Source: Pseudomonadota bacterium
GTDB lineage: Bacteria; Pseudomonadota; Gammaproteobacteria; JAKAQQ01
NCBI GenBank assembly: GCA_021852325.1
Contig: JAJZNM010000028.1
Location: 408 to 7,162, forward strand
Length of the DNA stretch: 6,755 bases
Reading direction: 5' to 3'
Positions 1-5,416 of this stretch are shown here, one piece after another; position 1 is the first letter of the stretch; the number at the start of each line of letters is the position of its first letter. Position numbers and translations under genes: made by a program. Under the pieces are notes generated by a model that had not been told where the DNA came from, made no database searches, and saw only the letters and a list, made by a program, of their open reading frames with translations.

Positions 1-653
1 TAACAGGTTCCGAACAGGGCCACCTGCCCGCGCGTATCCGGGGTGGCGACCACCGGCAGGTCCGGACGGTGGTGCTTGAGCTGCGTCCGAAGTGCGGTCG
101 GCGAAAAGGGCGGCAGCCTGGCTTCGGCGTGGATGCCCGTCAGGCCTTCGGTCAGGCGCCTGAACGAGGGACTCCGGTTGAGACGGTTCACGGTCTGGGC
201 CACGATCGGAATGCCCAGAAAACGCCCGACCCGGTCGGTGGCGGTCAGGATCCGGTCGCGCCGCGGCACGTCCCCCTTGCGGAAACGCACGGCCTTGGCC
301 CGCAGCATGAGATGCGGAAAATCGAGGTTGAACGGGTGCGGCGGGACATAGGGACACTTGGTCATGAAGCAGAGATCGCAGAGATAACACTCCGCGACGA
401 CCTGGTCCATCTCCGTGCGCGTCAGCGCCTCGTCAGCCCCGCCGGCTTTCGCATCAACGGCATCGAACAAGGTCGGGAAGGCTTCACACAGGCTGAAGCA
501 GCGCCGGCAGCCCTGACAGATCTCGAAGGTCCTCGCGAGTTCCTGCTCGAGCGCCCGCTCGTCAAAGAAATCCGGGTTCCGGAAATCGACCGGGTGCCTT
601 TCGGGGGCGTCGAGCCCACCCTCCCGCTTTGCAATTCGGGGCGGATCGGTCAC
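1..653 (-). CDS. Heterodisulfide reductase-related (CCG-type) Fe-S oxidoreductase, N-terminal part (truncated by window edge)
   Basis: About 217 codons are visible; the C-terminal half lies beyond the left edge. The GTG start at 653 is chosen because GAGGGG lies 7 nt upstream and the protein then opens as expected for the family (VTDPPRIAKREGGLDAPERH). Two ferredoxin-type 4Fe-4S motifs are visible: C46-x2-C49-x2-C52-x3-C56 and C89-x2-C92-x2-C95-x4-C100-P. The last visible residues, FGTC, look like the start of the first CCG (cysteine-rich) domain, as in GlpC and HdrB-type proteins. Proteins of this kind pass electrons between Fe-S clusters and a partner in the cytoplasm or at the inner membrane; the partner is unknown here. 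The gene follows rubrerythrin by 64 nt on the same strand, a pairing I recall from other proteobacteria, often with a DUF3501 gene, so a role in peroxide or redox defence is inferred. Family assignment is firm; the exact function is not. Confidence 0.88.
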   Translation of the reverse strand, partial: MTDPPRIAKREGGLDAPERHPVDFRNPDFFDERALEQELARTFEICQGCRRCFSLCEAFPTLFDAVDAKAGGADEALTRTEMDQVVAECYLCDLCFMTKCPYVPPHPFNLDFPHLMLRAKAVRFRKGDVPRRDRILTATDRVGRFLGIPIVAQTVNRLNRSPSFRRLTEGLTGIHAEARLPPFSPTALRTQLKHHRPDLPVVATPDTRGQVALFGTC

Positions 654-655
654 GG

Positions 656-679
656 CGCACCCCCTCGGATCCGGGTGCG
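656..679 (-). promoter_or_regulatory. Intercistronic hairpin overlapping the ribosome binding site of the Fe-S gene
   Basis: A perfect 7-bp inverted repeat (CGCACCC at 656-662, GGGTGCG at 673-679) encloses a 10-nt loop. Read on the minus strand its 3' arm ends 2 nt before the GTG start at 653 and contains most of the GAGGGG Shine-Dalgarno sequence. In the mRNA it would compete with ribosome binding to the second gene of the rubrerythrin operon. The repeat is seen directly; the regulatory role is inferred. Confidence 0.45.
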
Positions 680-717
680 TCCATCCTCAACCGGCATCCG
701 GGACTCGCGTGACCGCA

Positions 718-1140
718 CTATTTGCCCAGCGTGTCGAGTGCCTTCTGAAAGCGGTTGGCATGGGACCGTTCGGCTTTGGCCAGGGTCTCGAACCAGTCGG
801 CGATCTCGTCAAACCCCTCTGCGCGCGCGGCTTTCACCATGCCCGGATACATGTCGGTGTATTCGTGGGTCTCACCGGCGACCGCGGATCGGAGATTGTC
901 GGCCGTGGCCCCGATCGGCAGGTCGGTGACCGGATCGCCCACCGCCTCGAGGAACTCGAGATGGCCGTGCGCATGGCCGGTTTCCCCTTCTGCAGTGGAC
1001 CGGAACACCGCCGAGACATCGTTGTAACCTTCGACGTCGGCCTTGCTCGCGAAATAGAGATAGCGACGATTCGCCTGGGACTCGCCGGCAAAGGCGTATT
1101 TCAGGTTCTCGTGCGTTTTGGTACCTTTGAGCTTCTGCAT
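718..1140 (-). CDS. Rubrerythrin, ferritin-like di-iron domain only
   Basis: This 140-residue protein belongs to the rubrerythrin family, whose members reduce hydrogen peroxide in the cytoplasm at a di-iron centre. The ligand pattern is complete: E20 (AGESQANRRY), E53 and H56 (AEGETGHAHGH), E90 and E93 (GETHEYTDMYP), E124 and H127 (AERSH). It has no cysteine, so it lacks the C-terminal rubredoxin FeCys4 domain of classical rubrerythrin and must receive electrons from another protein; the Fe-S protein encoded 64 nt downstream is a candidate. The ATG at 1140 is preceded by GGAGGT with a 6-nt spacer. The frame stays open further upstream to 1308, but that extension is unlike the family and crosses the predicted promoter. 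The rbr symbol is usually used for the longer, two-domain form, so I leave it blank. Confidence 0.95.
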   Translation of the reverse strand: MQKLKGTKTHENLKYAFAGESQANRRYLYFASKADVEGYNDVSAVFRSTAEGETGHAHGHLEFLEAVGDPVTDLPIGATADNLRSAVAGETHEYTDMYPGMVKAARAEGFDEIADWFETLAKAERSHANRFQKALDTLGK

Positions 1141-1164
1141 GTTCGACCTCCAACCATCTGGATC

Positions 1165-1190
1165 ATCAGGAACCCGGGTGCTGTCCTGAT
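1165..1190. promoter_or_regulatory. Interrupted palindrome in the rubrerythrin leader (possible operator or hairpin)
   Basis: ATCAGGA (1165-1171) and TCCTGAT (1184-1190) form perfect 7-bp arms around 12 nt that include the palindrome ACCCGGGT. It lies between the predicted rubrerythrin -10 box and its start codon and would cover about the first 26 nt of the transcript. It could be a regulator binding site or an mRNA stem. I do not recognise it as the site of a known regulator. Confidence 0.4.
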
Positions 1191-1196
1191 TCCGGT

Positions 1197-1225
1197 ATTT
1201 TAAGCCAACCCACCCGCATGAACAA
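1197..1225 (-). promoter_or_regulatory. Predicted sigma70-type promoter of the rubrerythrin operon
   Basis: On the minus strand, TTGTTC (1225-1220) and TAAAAT (1202-1197) are separated by exactly 17 nt. The -10 matches consensus at 5 of 6 positions and the -35 at 3 of 6. The transcript would start near 1190, giving a leader of about 50 nt before the rubrerythrin ATG. Assigned by eye only. Confidence 0.45.
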
Positions 1226-1301
1226 GGAAAACGCCGCTCGGCCGACGCGGGAGCGCATGGAGGAGCGCCGGTTCCGCAAAAGCCGGAGCCCGTCCGGCGA
1301 G

Positions 1302-1330
1302 ATGACACCGGTGCTCCTGCATCCTATACT
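1302..1330 (+). promoter_or_regulatory. Predicted sigma70 promoter of xseB-ispA-dxs-folE2
   Basis: ATGACA (1302-1307) and TATACT (1325-1330) are separated by 17 nt; each hexamer matches consensus at 5 of 6 positions. Transcription would begin near 1337, about 70 nt before the xseB ATG. This is the strongest promoter-like sequence in the window. It also argues against the alternative xseB start GTG at 1331, which would lie upstream of the transcript. Confidence 0.65.
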
Positions 1331-1405
1331 GTGCCTGCCCAAAAGCGGCCGAGCGCTTCGATCCACCCCTCCCGCGGCCACCGCCGGGATCCCAAGACGA
1401 GTACC

Positions 1406-1681
1406 ATGCCCCGATCCACGCCCCCCACGCCCAAACCCGTCGAGCCCGCCGGTCTTGAAACCTTTGAGCAGGCCTTGGGCCACCTTGAGGAGATCATCCG
1501 CCGGCTCGAGGGCGGAAACCTGAGCCTCGATGAATCGATCCAGTGTTTCACAGAAGGCATGAAGCTCCATGCCTATTGCGAGCAGGCACTCAAAGCGGCC
1601 CGCCAGAAGATCGACGTCCTCTTGCGCGAATCCGGCCAGATCGTCCCGTGGGAAGAGGAACCGCCACAGGATGGGTCGTGA
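1406..1681 (+). CDS. xseB: Exodeoxyribonuclease VII small subunit
   Basis: This 91-residue protein is the small subunit of exonuclease VII, which with XseA degrades single-stranded DNA into oligonucleotides in the cytoplasm. The family signature runs from about residue 19: FEQALGHLEEIIRRLEGG, then the leucine/glutamate-rich helix NLSLDESIQCF and the second helix CEQALKAARQKIDVL, forming the usual two-helix hairpin. The length is slightly above the usual ~80 because of a proline-rich N-terminus (PRSTPPTPKPVEPAG). ATG 1406 is preferred over the in-frame GTG 1331 because of the promoter at 1302-1330, though its Shine-Dalgarno is weak. Its stop TGA overlaps the ispA start as GTGA, so the two are probably translationally coupled. 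xseB first in an xseB-ispA-dxs operon is the standard proteobacterial arrangement. Confidence 0.93.
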   Translation: MPRSTPPTPKPVEPAGLETFEQALGHLEEIIRRLEGGNLSLDESIQCFTEGMKLHAYCEQALKAARQKIDVLLRESGQIVPWEEEPPQDGS

Positions 1682-2550
1682 TCGCCAGGGACGAACTCGA
1701 GATCCACATCGAATCCGTGTTGGACCGGTTCTTGCCGGATGCGGCCCGCCCGCCCCAGACCCTCCACCGCGCGATGCGCTACGCCGTGCTGGGCGGAGGC
1801 AAGCGCTACCGGCCAAGGCTGGTTTATGCCACCGGCCGGCTATTCGGCCTCCCCGACACCCTGCTCGACCACCCGGCCGCGGCCGTCGAACTGATTCATG
1901 CCTACTCGCTCATTCACGATGACCTCCCGGCCATGGATGATGATGATGAACGCCGCGGGAAACCGAGCTGCCACCGGGCCTTCAACGAGGCTACGGCCAT
2001 CCTAGCCGGCGATGCGCTGCAGACGCTCGCCTTTGAAGTGATGTCCTCGATCCCGGACGGGAGCTGCCCTCCGGAATCGGTCCTCAAGGCCGTCCACACC
2101 CTGGCCGAGGCCACCGGCACCGCGGGTCTCGCCGGCGGACAGATGCTCGATCTCGAAGCGGTCTCCCGGCCGCTGGATCTCGAAGCCCTGACGGACCTTC
2201 ACCTGCGCAAGACCGGCGCCCTGATCCGAGCCTCGATCCTGATCCCGGTCCTGCTCGCTCCGGACCGCGTTCGAGCACCGGTCGAACCGCTCCAGCGCCT
2301 GGCGCGGGACCTCGGCCTGGCCTTCCAGATCCGGGACGACATCCTCGATGCGACCGCGGACGCGAAAACCCTCGGCCGGAACCCGGGTGGGGACGAGCGC
2401 CAGCACCGCGCCACCTTCGTCACGCTCCTCGGCCTCGAGGAAGCCCGCTTGCGCCTCGCCCGATGCCTTGCACAGTGCCGAGATGCACTCTCTGCCTTCG
2501 GGCCCGAGGCCGCACCGCTCAGGAGTCTCGTCGAGGACCGGGCGGGCTGA
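1678..2550 (+). CDS. ispA: Farnesyl diphosphate synthase (short-chain polyprenyl synthase)
   Basis: This 290-residue enzyme condenses IPP with DMAPP and then with geranyl diphosphate to give farnesyl diphosphate, the precursor of undecaprenyl phosphate, quinone side chains and other isoprenoids. The first aspartate-rich motif is at D81-D82 (HDDLPAMDDDD) and the second at D220-D221-x2-D224 (FQIRDDILD). GGGKRYRP at 39-46 is the IPP-binding segment and KTG follows in mid-protein. Y76 and S77, before the first Asp motif, match the C15-forming bacterial type (YSLIHDDLPAMDDDD as in E. coli IspA). The GTG start at 1678 overlaps the xseB stop by 4 nt and has AGGA 6 nt upstream; the frame is open upstream but that part lies inside xseB. 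A geranylgeranyl product cannot be excluded from sequence alone. Confidence 0.95.
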   Translation: MIARDELEIHIESVLDRFLPDAARPPQTLHRAMRYAVLGGGKRYRPRLVYATGRLFGLPDTLLDHPAAAVELIHAYSLIHDDLPAMDDDDERRGKPSCHRAFNEATAILAGDALQTLAFEVMSSIPDGSCPPESVLKAVHTLAEATGTAGLAGGQMLDLEAVSRPLDLEALTDLHLRKTGALIRASILIPVLLAPDRVRAPVEPLQRLARDLGLAFQIRDDILDATADAKTLGRNPGGDERQHRATFVTLLGLEEARLRLARCLAQCRDALSAFGPEAAPLRSLVEDRAG

Positions 2551-2569
2551 CGCCTCTCGGGCTGCCTCC

Positions 2570-2619
2570 CCGGCCAGGGGCCGGTCCGGGTGGACCGCTT
2601 TCGAAGGGGCTTCAAGCGG
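2570..2619. promoter_or_regulatory. Chain of three inverted repeats in the ispA-dxs gap
   Basis: Three potential hairpins follow each other, each sharing 3 nt with the next. First, CCGGCC (2570-2575) with GGCCGG (2579-2584). Second, CGGTCC (2582-2587) with GGACCG (2592-2597). Third, CCGCTT (2595-2600) with AAGCGG (2614-2619), extended inside by GAAG/CTTC (2603-2606, 2610-2613) after a 2-nt bulge. Because of the shared bases neighbouring hairpins exclude each other. None is followed by a proper T-run, so they do not make a clear intrinsic terminator. They may modulate ispA-dxs read-through or stabilise the mRNA end. Confidence 0.4.
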
Positions 2620-2628
2620 GACTCGCCC

Positions 2629-2634
2629 TATAAT
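2629..2634 (+). promoter_or_regulatory. Perfect TATAAT -10 box upstream of dxs
   Basis: TATAAT at 2629-2634 matches the sigma70 -10 consensus exactly, in a GC-rich background where this is uncommon. No good -35 hexamer is present 16-18 nt upstream (that stretch is GGGGCT-like). A start near 2641 would leave a leader of only about 18 nt before the dxs ATG. This may be an internal promoter giving dxs and folE2 extra expression. Confidence 0.4.
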
Positions 2635-2658
2635 TGAAGTTTGCGAGCCTTTGCGGTC

Positions 2659-4485
2659 ATGAACGCGCCCCATCCCCTCCTGACCCGTATTGACGATCCA
2701 CGGGATCTCCGGGCGTTGAGCCCGCATGACCTCCCGGAGCTGGCTCGCGAGACCCGGTCGTTCCTGATCGAGACGGTGAGCGGGATCGGCGGACACTTTG
2801 CCGCCGGTCTCGGTGTCGTCGAACTCACGATCGCGCTCCACTACGTCTACGACACCCCACGCGACCTGCTCGTCTGGGACGTGGGGCACCAGACCTACCC
2901 GCACAAGATCCTTACCGGCCGGCGGGATCGCCTGAAGACGATCCGCCAAGCCGGCGGTCTCGCGCCCTTCCCACTCCGCCGGGAAAGCCCCTATGACCCT
3001 TTCGGGGTCGGGCACGCGGGCACCGCGGTCGGCGCCGCCCTGGGTTTTGCCCTGGCCCACCGTGGCCAGCGAGACGCCCCCAAGGTGGTCGCCGTGATCG
3101 GGGACGGCGGACTCACTGCAGGCATGGCGTTCGAGGCCCTGAACCATGCCGGTGCGGTGGGCGTGGACCTCCTCGTGATCCTGAATGACAACGAGATGTC
3201 GATTTCAAAAAACGTGGGCGCGCTTTCATCCTATTCGAACGAACTCTTGTCCGGGCGGGCCGGCGAGACCGAACGGAAGCCGCTCTTTCCGCGTGCACTG
3301 TTTGAGGCCCTGGGTTTTACCTACGAGGGCCCACTCGACGGCCATGACCTTCCGCTCCTCCTCGAAACCCTCACCCGGCTCAGGGCCAAGCCGGGCACCC
3401 AGTTCCTCCATGTCGTCACCCGCAAGGGAAAGGGATTTCCGCCGGCCGAGGCCGACCCGGTTACCTGGCACGGCCCAGCCCCGTTTGATCCCGGAGCCGG
3501 GACCATCCATGCCGTTCCGGCTGCGAGACCCACCTTCTCCCAGATCTTCGGGCAGTGGATCCTCGAGGCAGCCGAGCGTGACCCCCGGGTCGTGGCGATC
3601 ACGCCCGCCATGCGCGAAGGTTCGGGGCTTGCCCCCTTTGCGAAGCGCTTTCCGGATCGTTACTACGATGTCGGCATCGCCGAGCAGCATGCGGTCACCC
3701 TCGCGGCCGGTCTTGCGGCCCAGGGGCTGCGCCCGGTCGTGGCGATCTATTCGACGTTCCTCCAGCGTGCCTACGACCAGCTGGTCCACGATGTGGCCGT
3801 TCAGGGGCTTCCCGTGCTGTTTGCGATCGATCGGGCCGGAATCGTCGGGGGGGATGGCGTGACCCATCAAGGCAGCTACGACATCGCCGTCCTGCGCTGC
3901 CTCCCCCACTTCACCGTGATGACTCCGGCCAATGAAGCCGAATGCCGGGCCCTGCTTGAGACCGGGCTGGCCCTGGACGGGCCCGGTGCGGTCCGCTACC
4001 CGCGCGAGCGGGCAACTGGTGCCCCGGCAATCACCGAGCCTGCACCCGTCCCCCTCGGACGGGCGGTGTTGCGCCACCGGGGGAAGCGGCTTGCCCTCCT
4101 CGCGTTCGGACCCTTCGACCCGGTCCTTGATGCCGCCGCGGCAAAACTCGACTGCACCACGGTGGACATGCGTTTCGTGAAACCGATCGACACCCAACTG
4201 ATCGAAACACTCGCCCGGAACCATGATCATCTCGTCACCCTCGAGGACCACAGCCTCGAGGGTGGCGCCGGGAGCGCCGTCCTCGAGTGCCTCGCCCGGT
4301 CAGGATTCATGATTCCGGTCACCACCCTCGGTCTGCCGGACCGGTTCATCGAACAGGGTGAACGCAATCAAGTGCTTGCCGATCTCGGACTCGACACCGG
4401 CGGGGTTCTGGCCCGCCTCGATTCTCTGCTCGCCCAGGCGGACCACCCGTTGCATCTCCACCCAACCCCAAGAGCCTGTCCTTGA
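2659..4485 (+). CDS. dxs: 1-deoxy-D-xylulose-5-phosphate synthase (divergent active-site variant)
   Basis: This 608-residue thiamine-diphosphate enzyme joins pyruvate and glyceraldehyde 3-phosphate to make DXP, the entry step of the MEP isoprenoid pathway. Visible landmarks: H46 (GGHFAAGLG), H77 (WDVGHQTYPHKILTGRRD), the Mg/ThDP motif G148-D149-G150 to N178 (LNDNEMSIS), catalytic E342 (GIAEQHAVT), R392 (DRAGIVGGDG), THQG and R449 (RYPR), then the transketolase C-terminal domain. Compared with E. coli DXS as I remember it, the loop between NVGALS and LFEALGF (185-216) is about 25 residues shorter, GHSST is GHAGT (118-122), and the ThDP-site tyrosine of GKGY is F260. A 16-residue tail follows LDSLLA. 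ATG 2659 fits the family N-terminus; an in-frame TTG at 2641 is possible. No clear Shine-Dalgarno is present. Identity is secure; the kinetic effect of the changes is unknown. Confidence 0.95.
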   Translation: MNAPHPLLTRIDDPRDLRALSPHDLPELARETRSFLIETVSGIGGHFAAGLGVVELTIALHYVYDTPRDLLVWDVGHQTYPHKILTGRRDRLKTIRQAGGLAPFPLRRESPYDPFGVGHAGTAVGAALGFALAHRGQRDAPKVVAVIGDGGLTAGMAFEALNHAGAVGVDLLVILNDNEMSISKNVGALSSYSNELLSGRAGETERKPLFPRALFEALGFTYEGPLDGHDLPLLLETLTRLRAKPGTQFLHVVTRKGKGFPPAEADPVTWHGPAPFDPGAGTIHAVPAARPTFSQIFGQWILEAAERDPRVVAITPAMREGSGLAPFAKRFPDRYYDVGIAEQHAVTLAAGLAAQGLRPVVAIYSTFLQRAYDQLVHDVAVQGLPVLFAIDRAGIVGGDGVTHQGSYDIAVLRCLPHFTVMTPANEAECRALLETGLALDGPGAVRYPRERATGAPAITEPAPVPLGRAVLRHRGKRLALLAFGPFDPVLDAAAAKLDCTTVDMRFVKPIDTQLIETLARNHDHLVTLEDHSLEGGAGSAVLECLARSGFMIPVTTLGLPDRFIEQGERNQVLADLGLDTGGVLARLDSLLAQADHPLHLHPTPRACP

Positions 4486-4579
4486 GCCTTCCCCGGCCAC
4501 TGTCCTGGACCTGACCCCGGAGCCTGTCATGCACCCCGAAACCCACCCTGTCCCTGTGTGCACCCCCGAGCCTGATCTC
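4472..4579 (+). repeat. Degenerate 12/24-nt tandem repeat across the dxs-folE2 junction
   Basis: Nine consecutive 12-nt units start at 4472, 4484, 4496, 4508, 4520, 4532, 4544, 4556 and 4568. Units 1, 2, 5 and 9 begin GAGCCT. Odd units 1, 3, 5 and 7 carry CTGTC at the same place and even units 2, 4 and 8 end in CCCC(G/C), so the true period is probably 24 nt (about 4.5 copies). In the folE2 frame it reads as an 8-residue pattern: EPVLEPSP, ATVLDLTP, EPVMHPET, HPVPVCTP, EPDL. The dxs stop TGA (4483-4485) spans units 1 and 2, and the folE2 ATG (4529-4531) is the last codon of unit 5. The pattern is degenerate and was found by eye. Confidence 0.6.
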
Positions 4580-5383
4580 GCCGATGTGCAAGCCGCGCCG
4601 GACGCGCGGGGTCTCGCCATCGACCAGGTCGGCATAAAGCGCCTGCTCCTGCCGGTCCGGGTCCCGGAACGGACGGGGACACTCCAGTCGAGCCTCGGAA
4701 CCTTCTCGCTCGCCGTTGCGCTCGATCCCGGGACCAAGGGGATCCACATGTCCCGCCTGGTCGAGATTGCCCTGGCCCTCGCACCGGCGCTCACGCTGGA
4801 ACGCCTCCTCGATGCACTGGTGACGATGTGCGAGCGTGAGCGCTCGGCACGCGCAACCTTGGAAGTCTCCTTTCCCTTCTTCCGCAACAAGACCTCACCG
4901 GTGAGCGGCCGGGAAAGCCCGCTCGACTATACGGTCACCTGGTCGGGCGAACGCGCGCTCGGCCACACGCAGTGGACCTGGACACTCGGGATCCCGGTGA
5001 CCACCCTGTGCCCGTGTTCGCGCGAGATCTCCCTCTATGGCGCACACAACCAGCGTGCCCAGGTCACCCTGATGCTCGCGCCCAAGGTCCCGTTCGACAT
5101 CGAAACCGGTCTCGAGATCGTCGAACAAGCAGCCTCGGCGGAGCTTTTTGCGCTGCTCAAGCGGTCAGACGAGAAATGGGTCACGGAACGGGCCTTCGAG
5201 CGACCGCGGTTCGTCGAGGACTTGGTCCGGGAGATCGCCCGCGCGCTCGCGACGGATCCCAGACTTGCCCGTTTCAGTGTCGATGCGGAGAATCTCGAAT
5301 CGATCCACCACCACTCGGCCTTTGCCCATCTGTCTTTTCCCGCACCCGCTGCAATGCCTCGCGGACCGGTTCGCGACCCCTGA
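4529..5383 (+). CDS. folE2: GTP cyclohydrolase I, type IB (FolE2)
   Basis: This 284-residue cytoplasmic enzyme converts GTP to 7,8-dihydroneopterin triphosphate, the first step to folate (and, where the pathway exists, queuosine). Family blocks in order: DVQAAPDARGLAIDQVGIK (about 19-37), KGIHMSR (70-76), PVSGRESPLDY, LCPCSREIS, GAHNQR, LKRSDEKWVTE, FVEDLVREIA and ENLESIHHHSAFAH. C161, H173, E215 and H260 have the same spacing as the catalytic/metal residues I recall for the Neisseria enzyme (C147, H159, E201, H246), so the core has no indels between them. ATG 4529 has CGGAG 6 nt upstream. The frame is open back to 4358 inside dxs, so a longer form is conceivable. About 17 residues before the first conserved block come from the tandem repeat. 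It lies 43 nt after dxs and is probably co-transcribed. FolE2 is known as a GTP cyclohydrolase that tolerates low zinc; I see no obvious Zur site. Confidence 0.94.
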   Translation: MHPETHPVPVCTPEPDLADVQAAPDARGLAIDQVGIKRLLLPVRVPERTGTLQSSLGTFSLAVALDPGTKGIHMSRLVEIALALAPALTLERLLDALVTMCERERSARATLEVSFPFFRNKTSPVSGRESPLDYTVTWSGERALGHTQWTWTLGIPVTTLCPCSREISLYGAHNQRAQVTLMLAPKVPFDIETGLEIVEQAASAELFALLKRSDEKWVTERAFERPRFVEDLVREIARALATDPRLARFSVDAENLESIHHHSAFAHLSFPAPAAMPRGPVRDP

Positions 5384-5416
5384 TCTTCGGCTTTCGCAGA
5401 CAGCCTAGGCCGAGAT
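5383..5416. terminator. Imperfect hairpin at the convergent folE2 / ABC permease ends
   Basis: ATCTTCGGC (5383-5391) pairs with GCCGAGAT (5409-5416), leaving one bulged T and a 17-nt loop. It spans the 21-nt gap between the two stop codons, where a bidirectional terminator is expected. No T-run follows on either strand, so intrinsic termination would be weak and the call is tentative. Confidence 0.25.

Noticed and set aside
69..929. Long plus-strand open frame (286 codons) at the left end
   Set aside because: It is antisense to the Fe-S gene and runs into rubrerythrin. Its translation has no recognisable domain and is the usual GC-rich shadow.
1343..1358. Short inverted repeat AAGCG/CGCTT in the xseB leader
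   Set aside because: A 5-bp stem is too short to separate from chance in this base composition.
1331..1405. Upstream GTG start for xseB at 1331
   Set aside because: It abuts the predicted -10 box and would precede the transcript start. The added residues are not family-like.
2002..3147. Minus-strand open frame of 381 codons
   Set aside because: It is antisense to the end of ispA and the start of dxs, both of which have full family motifs. The product is low-complexity R/G/E-rich and matches nothing I recognise.
3226..4251. Minus-strand open frame of 341 codons
   Set aside because: It lies wholly antisense to the conserved core of dxs and shows no motif or ribosome binding site of its own.
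4358..4528. N-terminal extension of folE2 back to ATG 4358 within dxs
   Set aside because: The extension does not resemble the family, overlaps dxs coding sequence by over 100 nt, and the internal ATG 4529 has a good Shine-Dalgarno sequence. It is kept only as a possibility.
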